Assembly: GCF_021117365.1 (NCBI RefSeq)
Contig: NZ_CP088262.1
Span: 310,001 to 374,000 of the forward strand
Direction: 5' to 3'
Length of the DNA: 64,000 nucleotides
DNA from: Nocardioides sp. cx-173
GTDB taxonomy: Bacteria; Actinomycetota; Actinomycetes; Propionibacteriales; Nocardioidaceae
Shown here piece after piece: positions 18,080-26,624 of this stretch. Both the position numbers and the translations under genes were made by a program. The notes beneath the pieces are model-generated. The model was not told where the DNA came from. It made no database searches and saw only the letters and a program-made list of their open reading frames with translations. How positions within the stretch are numbered: the first letter of the stretch is position 1; each line of letters opens with the position of its first letter.

Positions 18080-20386
18080 TCAGCGATCGCCGCGCCGGCC
18101 CTTGGGCGGCTTGCCGGTGGAGGTGTAGATGACCACGGTGTCGCCGCTGGCGAGCTCGGCGCCGGCGCCGGGCTCGCTGTAGGCGACCGTGTCCCTCGGG
18201 TAGCCGGACGGTCGGCGCCCGCCGAGGGTGACCGAGAACCCGAGGTCCTCCAGCTCACGGGTGGCGTCGTCGACGCTCATCCCGCCGACGTCGGGGATGC
18301 CGGTCAGGACGCCGAGCACGTCGGTGCTGTTGGGCGGCACGAAGTCCTCGTCGTCGAGCCACTGCTCGATCTCCTTCATCGCATCACCCCACATCGGGCC
18401 GGCGAGCGTGGAGCCGAACGCCGCCGAGACGTACGACGGGCCGATCGTCTGCCCGTTGAGCGTGATGGGCTGCCCCTCCTTGTTGGCACCGGCGATCATC
18501 GAGGCCGTGGCCAGGTTGGGCGTGTAGCCGACGAACCACACCGCGCGGTTCTCCTGGATCGTCCCGGTCTTGCCGGCCGCCGGCTGCACGGTCTGGATGT
18601 TGGCGCCGTAGCCGAACCCGCCCGGCTCGAGGAGGCCGCGCAGGACGTCGTTGACGGCATCGGCCACGGAGCTCGGCATCACCTGGGTGCAGCGGGCGGG
18701 GTACTTCTTCAGCACGTTCTGGTTGGCGTCCACGATCGCCGTCACCGGTCGGGCGTCGCAGTGCAGGCCGCGCCCGGCGAAGGTCGCGTACGCCTCGGCC
18801 ATCTCCAGCGGGCTCACGTCGGCGACCCCGAGGGTGAAGGTCGGCACGAGCTCGCGGTCGGGGTCGGTCAGCTGGATGCCCATCGACTTGGCGAGCTCGT
18901 AGGGCTCGCACAGGCCGGTGCGCTGCTCGAGCTGGGCGAAGAACGTGTTCACCGACAGCCGGGTGCCGGTGTAGAGGTTGAAGGTCCCCGAGTCGGTGGA
19001 GTTCTCGGGGTCCCAGATCTGCGAGCTGGGGTAGTTCTGGCCGTCGCACACCTCGAAGTCACCCTGGTTCAAGAACACCTGGGGCGGGGAGGAGATGGTC
19101 TCCGACAGCGGGATCCCCTGCTTGATCGCGGTGGCGAGGACGAAGACCTTGAACGTCGACCCGGCCTGGAAGCCGTTGGAGTCGCCGTACTGGGAGGGCA
19201 CGACGTAGTTGAGGTACGACTCGCCCGCGTTCTTGCGGCGACCCATGGGTCGTGACTGGGCGATCGCCTTCACCTCTCCGGTGCGCGGCTGGACCATCGC
19301 GAGCGCGCCGATCGCGTTGTTCTCCTTGTAGACGTGCGCGCGTACCGACTTGTCGGCCGCGTCCTGGAAGCGCAGGTCGATGGTCGTGCGGATGGTGAGG
19401 CCGCCGGACTTCAGCAGCCGGTCGCGCTCCTCGGCGGTCTTGCCCAGCGAGCGGTCGCGCATCAGATAGTTGAGGACGTAGTCGCAGAAGAACGGCGCCC
19501 GGGAGTAGACGCAGCCGTTGCGCGTCTTGCGCACCTTGAGCGCGAGACCGCGCTCCTTGGTCTTCTCGGCCTGCTTGCGGGTGATGACGTTGAGCTGGGC
19601 CATCCGGTCCAGCACGATGTCGCGCCGCACCTTGGTGCGGTCGGGGGAGTTGGTCGGGTCGAACTTGGTGGGGTTCTGCACCAGACCGGCCAGGATCGCC
19701 GACTGGTTGAGGTTGAGCTTGCGGGCGTTGACGTTGAAGTAGTGGCGCGCGGCCGCCTGGATGCCGTGCGCGCCGTCACCGAAGTAGGCGGTGTTGAGGT
19801 AGCGCTCGAGGATCCAATCCTTGTTGTAGCGCTGCTCCAGCGCGATGGCGTAGCGGAGCTCGCGGAGCTTGCGGGCGTAGGTCCGGTCGACCGCCGCCTT
19901 CTTCTCCTCGGGGGTGTCGGCCTGGCTGAGCAGCGTGAGCTTGACCAGCTGCTGGGTGATCGAGGAGCCGCCCTGCACCGTGCTGGAGGAGGCGGAGTTG
20001 GTGAGCAGGGCGCGCAGCGTGCCCTTGAGGTCGAGCGCCCCGTGCTCGTAGAAGCGGTAGTCCTCGATGGCCACGATCGCCTCGACCATCGTGCGCGAGA
20101 CCTGGTCGAGCGAGACGTTGACGCGGTTCTCGTCGAAGATCGTCGCGATGGTCTCGCCCTTGGCGTCGACGATCCGGGTCTTCTGGGGAAGCGCGTCGGC
20201 CTCGAGGTCCTGCGGCAGCTGGTCCATGCTGTCGGCGACGTTGTCGGTCGCGACGCCGAGGACGGCGGCGAACGGGATCGCCAGGCCGGCCACGACGACG
20301 CCGAGTACGGCGGACACGGCCACCATCACGCCCAGGTGGGAGAACACCTTGGCGAAGGGCAGACGCTCGGAGCGGGGGCGCGACAT
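18080..20386 (-). CDS. Bifunctional penicillin-binding protein (PonA2-like) with PASTA domain
   Basis: Class A PBP that polymerises and cross-links peptidoglycan. The 768-residue protein has one N-terminal membrane anchor (about 18-42) and a transglycosylase domain with EDYRFYEHGALD, GGSSITQQLVKL and an RKLREL.YAIALEQ block. The transpeptidase domain has the active-site serine in GSTFK, SVN (LSVNTFFAQLE), and KTGT. A single C-terminal PASTA domain (about residues 690-755; IPDVGGMSVDDATRELEDLGF) probably binds muropeptides. Domain order and the divergent wblA/whiB4-type gene match mycobacterial ponA2, from memory. The last residues are basic (KGRRGDR). Confidence 0.93.
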   Translation of the reverse strand: MSRPRSERLPFAKVFSHLGVMVAVSAVLGVVVAGLAIPFAAVLGVATDNVADSMDQLPQDLEADALPQKTRIVDAKGETIATIFDENRVNVSLDQVSRTMVEAIVAIEDYRFYEHGALDLKGTLRALLTNSASSSTVQGGSSITQQLVKLTLLSQADTPEEKKAAVDRTYARKLRELRYAIALEQRYNKDWILERYLNTAYFGDGAHGIQAAARHYFNVNARKLNLNQSAILAGLVQNPTKFDPTNSPDRTKVRRDIVLDRMAQLNVITRKQAEKTKERGLALKVRKTRNGCVYSRAPFFCDYVLNYLMRDRSLGKTAEERDRLLKSGGLTIRTTIDLRFQDAADKSVRAHVYKENNAIGALAMVQPRTGEVKAIAQSRPMGRRKNAGESYLNYVVPSQYGDSNGFQAGSTFKVFVLATAIKQGIPLSETISSPPQVFLNQGDFEVCDGQNYPSSQIWDPENSTDSGTFNLYTGTRLSVNTFFAQLEQRTGLCEPYELAKSMGIQLTDPDRELVPTFTLGVADVSPLEMAEAYATFAGRGLHCDARPVTAIVDANQNVLKKYPARCTQVMPSSVADAVNDVLRGLLEPGGFGYGANIQTVQPAAGKTGTIQENRAVWFVGYTPNLATASMIAGANKEGQPITLNGQTIGPSYVSAAFGSTLAGPMWGDAMKEIEQWLDDEDFVPPNSTDVLGVLTGIPDVGGMSVDDATRELEDLGFSVTLGGRRPSGYPRDTVAYSEPGAGAELASGDTVVIYTSTGKPPKGRRGDR

Positions 20387-20487
20387 GGCGCCCAGCGTAC
20401 GTGAGAAGCGGGCGTGGGGCCGCCTCGCCGCGGTGCGCCCAGGATGGCCCCCCGGATGGCCCCGAGGGGGCGCATGGCCCAGACGGA

Positions 20488-20505
20488 CTAGTCATTTAGG
20501 ACTAG
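20488..20505. promoter_or_regulatory. Inverted repeat in the ponA2-whiB divergent region
   Basis: CTAGTC-ATTTAG-GACTAG is a 6-bp inverted repeat with an AT-rich centre, unusual in this GC-rich sequence, about 120 nt before wblA and 100 nt before the PBP gene. It could be an operator for either. No binding protein can be named. Confidence 0.35.
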
Positions 20506-20627
20506 ACAAGTTGGGTCGAGAGGACCTACCGCCCGTGCGGCATTGTTCCTTAACTTGGGATCCAATGGGCTGAGCTCGGAGAGGCGTCATGGGGACGCCG
20601 CTCTTGCTCAGAAGATGTGGGGACATC

Positions 20628-20915
20628 ATGTGGGTAGAGGACTGGGCGCCGCGCGCCGCGTGCCGGAGCACGACGCCGGACCAGCTGTTCGTCCGTGGGG
20701 CTGAGCAGAACAAGGCGAAGCAGCTGTGCTCGGGGTGCCCGGTGCGCACCGAGTGCCTGGCTGAGGCCCTGGACAACCAGATCGAGTGGGGTGTGTGGGG
20801 AGGCATGACCGAGCGCGAGCGCCGGGCGCTGCTGCGCCGCCGTCCCGCGGCGTCCTGGCGGACGGTCCTCGAGACCGCCCGCGCGGGTGCCGCCCAGGAG
20901 CCGGTCTCGGTCTGA
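20628..20915 (+). CDS. wblA: WhiB-family iron-sulfur regulator (WblA/WhiB4-like)
   Basis: A 95-residue Wbl protein that binds a 4Fe-4S cluster through four Cys (AAC, LC..C, TEC) and has the GVWGGMTERERRALLRR turn that contacts SigA and DNA. TPDQLFVRGAEQNKAK and LAEALDN match the WblA/WhiB4 group rather than WhiB1. These regulators affect oxidative-stress genes and, in Streptomyces, sporulation and antibiotic synthesis. I chose ATG 20628 (MWVEDWAPRAAC), which resembles WblA N-termini; the ATG at 20589 would add 13 atypical residues. The divergent PonA2-like gene and the downstream ArsA pair match the mycobacterial whiB4 neighbourhood. The name is by group, not by proof of orthology. Confidence 0.88.
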   Translation: MWVEDWAPRAACRSTTPDQLFVRGAEQNKAKQLCSGCPVRTECLAEALDNQIEWGVWGGMTERERRALLRRRPAASWRTVLETARAGAAQEPVSV

Positions 20916-20928
20916 ACCACGGACGCGT

Positions 20929-20962
20929 CGCCTGAGCCGACCCGGGAGGGAGGGTTCAGGCG
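20929..20962. terminator. Bidirectional terminator between wblA and the ATPase gene
   Basis: CGCCTGAGCC (20929-20938) pairs with GGTTCAGGCG (20953-20962), 10 bp with one G-T pair. It lies in the convergent junction and includes the stop codon of the ATPase gene (20956-20958). Confidence 0.6.
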
Positions 20963-22146
20963 CCGCTCGTGGTGAGCTGCTCGCCCTGGGCGAGCAGCTC
21001 ACCGATCTTGCGCAGTCCCTCGAGGTCGTGCACGTCGCCTGCGAGCGCCGGCACGACCGCGGTGGCGACCTGGGGGTGCGCGGCGTGGAAGCGCCGCCGC
21101 AGCCGTGCCTCGCGCTCGACGAGGCGGCTCTGGTCGGCGTGGAGGCGCAGCATGCCTGCCGTCGGCGACTCCGGGTCCTGTCGACGCAGTCGCTCGGCCG
21201 CGGCCATCGCCTCGTCGGCGGAGAGCCGGCCGAGCGGCGCGGGGCTCGCCCGGTTGACGATCAGCCCCGCCACCGGCATCTCGTCCTCGCTGAGCCGCTC
21301 GACGAAGTACGCGGCCTCGCGCAGCGCGTCCGGCTCCGGCGCGGCGACCACCAGGAACGCCGTGCCCTCGGCCTGGAGCAGCGCGTAGGTCCTCTGGGCG
21401 CGCTGCCGGAAGCCCCCGAACACGGTGTCGAGCGCCGAGACGAAGGTCTGCAGGTCGCGCAGCACCTGGGCGCCGAGGATCCTGGTCAACGCGTTGGTGA
21501 TGATGCCGAGACCGGCCGACATCAGCCTGGCCGGACCGCGCGCCGGGGCCAGCATCAGCCGGATGAAGCGGCCGTCGAGGAAGCTCGACAGCCGCTCGGG
21601 GGCGTCGAGGAAGTCCAGCGCCGAGCGCGAGGGCGGGGTGTCGACCACGATCAGGTCGTAGGTGCCGTCGGCGACCGAGGTGCCGTGGATCTGGCCGAGC
21701 TTCTCCATCGCCATGTACTCCTGCGTGCCCGCGAAGGAGCTCGACAGCGCGATGTAGAAGGGGTTCTGCAGGATCTGCTGCGCCTTCTCCGGGCTGGCCT
21801 GGCTCTCGACCACCTCGTCGAAGGTGCGCTTCATGTCCAGCATCATCGCGTCGAGGTGCCCGCCGGCCGTGCCGTCCACAGCCGCGACCGGTCGGGGCGT
21901 GTTGTCGAGCTCCTCGATGCCCATCGACTGCGCCAGGCGGCGGGCCGGGTCGATCGTCAGCACCACGACCTTGCGCCCGCGCTCGGCGGCGCGCAGCGCC
22001 AGCGCCGCCGACGTCGTGGTCTTGCCGACGCCCCCGGAGCCGCAGCACACGATGATGCCGGTGTCGGGGTCGTCCAGCAGTGCGTCGACGTCGAGCATCC
22101 GCGCGCGCTTGCCCGTCGGTCCCACCCGCGTGCGTGCCTTGCTCAT
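20956..22146 (-). CDS. ArsA-type ATPase (second of a pair)
   Basis: A 396-residue member of the ArsA/Get3 anion-transporting ATPase group. A deviant Walker A GSGGVGKTTTSA is at about 37-48; TIDPARRLAQSMGI is the switch region with the family's DPA; YDLIVVDTPPSR is the switch II block. The preceding N-terminus (ARMLDVDALLDDPDTGIIVC) is typical of the mycobacterial Rv3680 type. No arsenite-binding Cys triplet is evident, so arsenic transport should not be assumed. The start ATG abuts the stop of the upstream paralogue, so the two probably form a heterodimer. In mycobacteria this pair has been linked to tolerance of nitric oxide and metabolite stress near whiB4. Confidence 0.88.
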   Translation of the reverse strand: MSKARTRVGPTGKRARMLDVDALLDDPDTGIIVCCGSGGVGKTTTSAALALRAAERGRKVVVLTIDPARRLAQSMGIEELDNTPRPVAAVDGTAGGHLDAMMLDMKRTFDEVVESQASPEKAQQILQNPFYIALSSSFAGTQEYMAMEKLGQIHGTSVADGTYDLIVVDTPPSRSALDFLDAPERLSSFLDGRFIRLMLAPARGPARLMSAGLGIITNALTRILGAQVLRDLQTFVSALDTVFGGFRQRAQRTYALLQAEGTAFLVVAAPEPDALREAAYFVERLSEDEMPVAGLIVNRASPAPLGRLSADEAMAAAERLRRQDPESPTAGMLRLHADQSRLVEREARLRRRFHAAHPQVATAVVPALAGDVHDLEGLRKIGELLAQGEQLTTSGA

Positions 22147-23145
22147 CTAGGCCATCCCCTGCTCGCGGAGGGCGGCGGCCAGCTCGTACAGCGCGCCGAG
22201 GTCGACGCCCTGGGGCAGGCGCGGGAGCTCGTAGGTCGGCACGCCGAGCTCGCCGACGATCACCCGCTGGGAGTCCTCGAGGGCGCGGCGCTCGGCGTGG
22301 TCGCGCGCCTCGGCCAGAAGGCCGTCGACCAGCGCCGGCTCGGTGTCGATCCCAGCGCTTGTGAGGTCGGCCTCCAGCCGGGCGCGGTCGAGGGCGCCGG
22401 CCCGCGCGCGGGCCAGGTCGGCGGGCGCCAGGTCCTGCGGGCGGACCAGGTTGACCACGACCCCGCCGACCGGCAGGTCGGCGGCGCGCAGCTCGGCGAT
22501 CCCGTCGGCGGTCTCCTGCACGGGCATCTCCTCCAGGACGGTGACCAGGTGCACGGCGGTCCGCGGGGAGCGGAACAGCGTCATCATGGTGTCGGACTGC
22601 GACTTGATCGGGCCCACCTTCGCCAGCCCGGCCAGCTCGTTGCTGACGTTGAGGAACTGCACGATCCGTCCGGTCGGCGGGGCGTCGAGCACGACGGCGT
22701 CGTACTGCTGGGCGCCCTTGTTGCGGCTGTTGCGCTGCACCGCCTCGAAGACCTTGCCGGTGAGCAGCACGTCGCGCACGCCGGGGGCGATCGTGGTGGC
22801 GAACTCGATGACCCCGAAGCGGTCCAGCGCCCGGCCCGCGCGGCCGAGCTTGTAGTACAGGGAGAGGTACTCCAGGAGCGCCGCCTCCGCGTCGATGTGG
22901 AGCGCGTGCACGACCCCGGGTGTGCCGTCGGCCCCGGGCAGACCGGTCGTCAGCCGGCGCTCCTCCGGCGGCAGCGGGTCGACGTCGAACATCCGGGCGA
23001 TGCCCTGCCGTCCCTCGACCTCGCAGAGGAGGACGTTCCTCCCGCCCTCGGCCAGGGCCAGCGCCAGGGCGGCCGCCACCGTCGACTTGCCGGTGCCGCC
23101 CTTGCCGGTGACCACGTGCAGTCGCACCTTCGGCCAATCGCTCAC
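22147..23145 (-). CDS. ArsA-type ATPase (first of a pair)
   Basis: A 332-residue ArsA/Get3-like ATPase: deviant Walker A GKGGTGKSTVAAALALALAEGG at about 15, LLCEVEGRQGIARMFDV (the Rv3679-like replacement of the DPA switch region), and DAVVLDAPPTGRIVQFLNV as switch II. The C-terminal part is helical. The GTG at 23145 lies exactly 6 nt after TAGGCT, giving a probable leaderless transcript for the two-gene operon. The -10 element overlaps the stop codon of the IclR gene upstream. Mild sequence divergence from the second ATPase suggests an asymmetric complex. Substrate unknown. Confidence 0.88.
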   Translation of the reverse strand: MSDWPKVRLHVVTGKGGTGKSTVAAALALALAEGGRNVLLCEVEGRQGIARMFDVDPLPPEERRLTTGLPGADGTPGVVHALHIDAEAALLEYLSLYYKLGRAGRALDRFGVIEFATTIAPGVRDVLLTGKVFEAVQRNSRNKGAQQYDAVVLDAPPTGRIVQFLNVSNELAGLAKVGPIKSQSDTMMTLFRSPRTAVHLVTVLEEMPVQETADGIAELRAADLPVGGVVVNLVRPQDLAPADLARARAGALDRARLEADLTSAGIDTEPALVDGLLAEARDHAERRALEDSQRVIVGELGVPTYELPRLPQGVDLGALYELAAALREQGMA

Positions 23146-23154
23146 GAGGAGAGC

Positions 23155-23925
23155 CTAGGACGTGCGCGGTCGGCGCAGGGCGCGTGACAGGTCGTGCGCG
23201 GCCTGGAGCAGCAGGCCGCCGAGCTCGCGGCGGCGGTCCGCGGCGAAGCGCTGCTCGATGCCGGTCAGGCTCAGCGCCCAGGCGGGCCGCTCCCGGTCGT
23301 CGAAGACCGCCGCCCCCATGCCCCAGCTGCCCGGGACGATCAGGCCGGGGTTGACCGCGTAGCCGTCGGCGCGGGTCGTCGCGACCCGCGCTTGCACCCG
23401 GTCGGCCGCGTGCTCCGGGCCGTACTGTGCGGCGAGGTGGGCGCGCGCGAGGTACTCCTCGATCTCCGGGTCGGGGAGGAAGGCCAGCACGACCATCCCG
23501 GCCGAGGCGACGCCGAGGGGGAACCGGGTGCCCTCGGAGAGGACGTGGGAGCGGATCGGGAAGCTGCCGTCCTCGCGCACCAGGCAGATCGTCTCGTCCC
23601 CGCGGCGGGCGGAGAAGAACGCGCTCTCGCCGGTGGCGAGGGCCAGGCGGCGTACGACGGGCTGGGCCACCGCGGTGACGTCGTAGCGGGAGGCGGCGGC
23701 GGCGCCGAGGAGGTACAGCTCGGGCCCCAGCAGCCAGCGGCCGGTCGTCTCGTCCCGCTCGAGGAGCCCTTCGGTCAGCAGAGACGTCAGGAGCCGGTGC
23801 GCCGTGGGGCGGGCGAGGTCGCTGGCGCGGGCCAGGACGGAGGTCGTCGCGCCGGCAGGCTCGTGGGCCGACACCGCCCGCAGCAGCGCGCCGGCCCGAC
23901 CCAGGACGTCGACGGGAGCGCTCAC
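23155..23925 (-). CDS. IclR family transcriptional regulator
   Basis: A 256-residue protein with an N-terminal winged helix (about 8-65; ATTSVLARASDLARPTAHRLLTSLLTEGLL) and a C-terminal effector-binding domain (about 80-250; GESAFFSARRGDETICLVRED, RFPLGVASAGMVVLAFL, GYAVNPGLIVPGSWGMGAAVFD). IclR proteins usually control nearby catabolic genes. The divergent neighbour is a 3-ketoacid CoA-transferase operon with a 102-nt intergenic region, so it is the likely regulator of that operon. TACCGT lies 7 nt before its GTG start, suggesting a leaderless mRNA. The ligand cannot be read from sequence. Confidence 0.93.
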   Translation of the reverse strand: MSAPVDVLGRAGALLRAVSAHEPAGATTSVLARASDLARPTAHRLLTSLLTEGLLERDETTGRWLLGPELYLLGAAAASRYDVTAVAQPVVRRLALATGESAFFSARRGDETICLVREDGSFPIRSHVLSEGTRFPLGVASAGMVVLAFLPDPEIEEYLARAHLAAQYGPEHAADRVQARVATTRADGYAVNPGLIVPGSWGMGAAVFDDRERPAWALSLTGIEQRFAADRRRELGGLLLQAAHDLSRALRRPRTS

Positions 23926-24027
23926 TGGATGAACGGTAGCCGAGCCGTAGGTCCACTCTGCGATTGATCTGCGTCTGGTGGGTGGGCGTGCGTTGACGGC
24001 GACGCCCGCGGTGCGTTGGATCGGCGC

Positions 24028-24801
24028 ATGGACAAAGTGGTGGCATCCGCGGCCGAGGCCGTCGCCGACATCCCGTCCGGGTCGACCCTCTCGGTGGGCG
24101 GGTTCGGCCTGTGCGGCATTCCCTCGACCCTCATCGACGCCCTCCTGGCCGCAGGGGTGAGCGACCTGGAGGCGGTCTCGAACAACTGCGGCGTGGACGA
24201 CTGGGGCCTGGGCAGGCTGCTGGCCGCGAAGCGGATCCGGCGGATGATCTCCTCCTACGTCGGGGAGAACAAGGAGTTCGCGCGGCAGTACCTCTCCGGG
24301 GAGCTCGAGGTCGAGCTGACCCCACAGGGCACGCTCGCGGAGCGGATGCGCGCCGGTGGGTCAGGCATCCCGGCGTTCTTCACCGCGACCGGCTCGGGCA
24401 CGCAGGTGGCCGACGGCGGGCTGCCGTGGCGCTACGACGACGCGGGCAACGTCGTGGTGGCGTCGCCGCCGAAGCAGACCCAGTCCTTCGAGACCGCCGA
24501 GGGGCCGCGGGAGTTCGTGCTGGAGCACGCCATCGTCGCGGACTTCGGGCTCGTGCGGGCGTGGAAGGGCGACCGGCACGGCAACCTCGTCTACCGCGAC
24601 TCCGCGCGCAACTTCAACCCGCTGGCGGCGATGTGCGGGCGGCTGACCATCGCGGAGGTCGAGGAGCTCGTCGAGCCGGGGGAGATCGACCCCAACCACG
24701 TGCACACGCCCGGTGTGTTCGTGCAGCGCGTCGTGGCGCTGACCCCCGAGCAGGCCGCAGACAAGCGGATCGAGAAGCGCACGGTCAGGAGCAGGGCATG
24801 A
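24028..24801 (+). CDS. scoA: 3-oxoacid CoA-transferase subunit A
   Basis: Alpha subunit of a family I CoA-transferase that moves CoA from succinyl-CoA to acetoacetate or another 3-oxoacid. The 257-residue product begins [30 protein letters not shown], with the CoA-binding GGFGLCGIP loop, then [11 protein letters not shown] and [12 protein letters not shown], typical of ScoA. I chose ATG 24028; a TTG at 24016 is less likely. It overlaps subunit B by 4 nt. The IclR gene diverges upstream. A 3-oxoadipate CoA-transferase (PcaI) would look similar, but no aromatic-degradation gene is nearby, so ketone-body or branched-chain use is the better guess. Confidence 0.9.
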   Translation: MDKVVASAAEAVADIPSGSTLSVGGFGLCGIPSTLIDALLAAGVSDLEAVSNNCGVDDWGLGRLLAAKRIRRMISSYVGENKEFARQYLSGELEVELTPQGTLAERMRAGGSGIPAFFTATGSGTQVADGGLPWRYDDAGNVVVASPPKQTQSFETAEGPREFVLEHAIVADFGLVRAWKGDRHGNLVYRDSARNFNPLAAMCGRLTIAEVEELVEPGEIDPNHVHTPGVFVQRVVALTPEQAADKRIEKRTVRSRA

Positions 24802-25424
24802 GCTGGACCCGCGAGCAGATGGCCGCCCGCGCGGCCTCGGAGCTGACCGACGGCTCCTACGTCAACCTCGGCATCGGCCTGCCGACGCTGGTGCCCAACT
24901 ACGTCGACGACGACGTCGAGCTGGTGCTGCAGTCCGAGAACGGCATCCTGGGCGTCGGCGCCTACCCCGTCGAGGGCGAGGAGGACCCGGACCTGATCAA
25001 CGCCGGCAAGGAGACCGTCACCCTGCGCCGCGGCGCGAGCTTCTTCGACTCCGCCACGTCGTTCGGGATGATCCGCGGCGGCAAGATCGACGCCGCGATC
25101 CTCGGCGCCATGCAGGTCTCGGCCCGTGGCGACATCGCCAACTGGATGATCCCCGGCAAGATGGTCAAGGGCATGGGCGGCGCGATGGACCTGGTCCACG
25201 GCGCCAAGCGGGTGATCGTGCTCATGGAGCACGTCGCGCGCGACGACTCCTACAAGATCGTGGAGGAGTGCTCGCTGCCCTACACGGGTCGTGGCGTGGT
25301 CCAGCGGATCATCACCGACCTGTGCGTCCTCGACGTGACGCCGGAGGGCCTGCGGCTCGTGGAGCTCGCGCCCGGGGTCACCGAGGACGAGGTGCGCGAG
25401 AAGACCGAGCCCGCCCTGATCTGA
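24798..25424 (+). CDS. scoB: 3-oxoacid CoA-transferase subunit B
   Basis: Beta subunit (208 residues) carrying the catalytic glutamate in [10 protein letters not shown] (E47), which forms the enzyme-CoA thioester. Further family blocks are [61 protein letters not shown] and the C-terminal [19 protein letters not shown]. Length is normal. ATG 24798 overlaps the scoA stop (ATGA), so the subunits are made in equal amounts. The 3' end overlaps the convergent TfoX-like gene by 47 nt. Confidence 0.92.
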   Translation: MSWTREQMAARAASELTDGSYVNLGIGLPTLVPNYVDDDVELVLQSENGILGVGAYPVEGEEDPDLINAGKETVTLRRGASFFDSATSFGMIRGGKIDAAILGAMQVSARGDIANWMIPGKMVKGMGGAMDLVHGAKRVIVLMEHVARDDSYKIVEECSLPYTGRGVVQRIITDLCVLDVTPEGLRLVELAPGVTEDEVREKTEPALI

Positions 25425-25761
25425 CCCCCGGTCTCTGCGGCTGGGCGCGCGCGGTCGCGACCCCGCGCGCCAGCCAGGTCGCCAGCTCGGCGTCCGCGCC
25501 GAGCGCGGCCGCGTCGACGCGCAGCCACGTGCGCGAGGACTGGGAGCCCATCACCATGGGACCGACGTGCTCCTGCAGGAGGAGGTCGTCGGACTCCGAG
25601 CCGTCGGTGCGGACCAGGAGCCCGCCGTCGTGGCTCACGCAGACCGCCATGTGGCCGCCGAGCATGAAGGCCAGGCCGCCGAACATCGGCTTCTCGTCGG
25701 CCGCCCCGTGCTCCTGCACCAGCTCGCGGACCCGGCCGGCCAGCTCCTCGTCGTAGGCCAT
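25378..25761 (-). CDS. TfoX/Sxy N-terminal domain protein
   Basis: A 127-residue protein with the TfoX N-terminal fold: [17 protein letters not shown] followed by GGLLVRTD, and a later [15 protein letters not shown] strand. Stand-alone N-terminal TfoX proteins are common in actinobacteria, which lack the TfoX-dependent competence of Haemophilus; their role is unknown. The C-terminal 25 residues are Arg/Pro-rich because the frame runs antisense into the end of scoB. The start ATG at 25761 lies 6 nt after CAGACT, a weak -10-like element. Confidence 0.8.
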   Translation of the reverse strand: MAYDEELAGRVRELVQEHGAADEKPMFGGLAFMLGGHMAVCVSHDGGLLVRTDGSESDDLLLQEHVGPMVMGSQSSRTWLRVDAAALGADAELATWLARGVATARAQPQRPGVRSGRARSSRAPRPR

Positions 25762-25807
25762 GGGCACAGTCTGGCGCTTCGCGTCGACGCCACGCCAGGA
25801 TGAGCCC

Positions 25808-26548
25808 ATGAAGGTCGCGGTCGCGGGAGCCACCGGTGTCGTCGGACGCCACGTCGTCGCGGTCGCTCGCTCGCGGGGGCACGAGGTCCTGGAGCTCGCC
25901 CGCTCGCTCGGTGTCGACCTCACCACCGGCGGCGGGCTGGCCGAGCGGCTCGACGGGGTCGCCGCGGTGGTCGACACCACCAGCGTCGCGACCCAGCGGC
26001 GGGCGGCCTCCGAGTCGTTCTTCGGCAGTGTCACCCGCACCCTCCTGACGGCGGAGAAGCGGGCCCGAGTGGGCCACCACGTGGTGCTCTCGATCGTCGG
26101 CATCGACGACGTGGGGCTGGGCTACTACCAGGGCAAGCAGTTCCAGGAGTACGTCGTCACCGAGGGCGCGGTGCCGTGGAGCATCCTGCGGGCGACCCAG
26201 TTCCACGAGTTCGCCGAGCAGTCCCTGGGCTTCATGCGCCTCGGCCCGGTGTCGCTGGTCCCTCGGATGCCGAGCCAGCCGGTGGCGGCGAGCGAGGTAG
26301 CCGAGGCGCTGGTGGACCTGGTCGACGCCGGTCCGTCCGGCCGGGTACCGGACCTCGGGGGCCCCGAGCGGCTGGACCTGGTCGACCTGGCGCGGCGCGT
26401 CTCGCGGGCGCGGGGGATGGGGCGCCTCGTGGTGCCGCTGCGGGTGCCCGGGGGCGCCGGCAGGGCCATTCGCTCGGGTGCGCTGTTCCCCGCGGAAGGC
26501 GGTCCGCGGGGACGACAGACGTTCGAGGAGTGGCTCTCCGCGACCTGA
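25808..26548 (+). CDS. NAD(P)-binding atypical SDR family protein
   Basis: A 246-residue Rossmann-fold protein with the glycine motif GATGVVGRHVV (7-17) and a short AR block for cofactor choice, then VAAVVDTTSVATQ and HHVVLSIVGIDDVGLGYYQGKQFQE, in which Y-x3-K follows the atypical SDR/NmrA pattern. ILRATQFHEFAEQ is shared with NAD(P)H-binding NmrA/YbjT-like proteins. It may be a reductase or a redox sensor; substrate not predictable. CAGGAT lies 6 nt before the ATG, divergent from the TfoX-like gene. Confidence 0.85.
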   Translation: MKVAVAGATGVVGRHVVAVARSRGHEVLELARSLGVDLTTGGGLAERLDGVAAVVDTTSVATQRRAASESFFGSVTRTLLTAEKRARVGHHVVLSIVGIDDVGLGYYQGKQFQEYVVTEGAVPWSILRATQFHEFAEQSLGFMRLGPVSLVPRMPSQPVAASEVAEALVDLVDAGPSGRVPDLGGPERLDLVDLARRVSRARGMGRLVVPLRVPGGAGRAIRSGALFPAEGGPRGRQTFEEWLSAT

Positions 26549-26624
26549 GCGGAAACGCGTGGACACTCGCGGCGAAGGCCGTTGTCGGTGATGATGGCGC
26601 GATGCTCCTTCCAGGACGTGTCCC

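Noticed and set aside
20589..20627. Upstream ATG 20589 for the Wbl protein
   Set aside because: Adds 13 residues unlike Wbl N-termini; MWVEDWAPRAAC resembles the WblA start.
20956..23145. Arsenic resistance operon
   Set aside because: The ATPases lack arsenite-binding Cys sets and there is no ArsB, ArsC or ArsR; the pair is the Rv3679/Rv3680 type.
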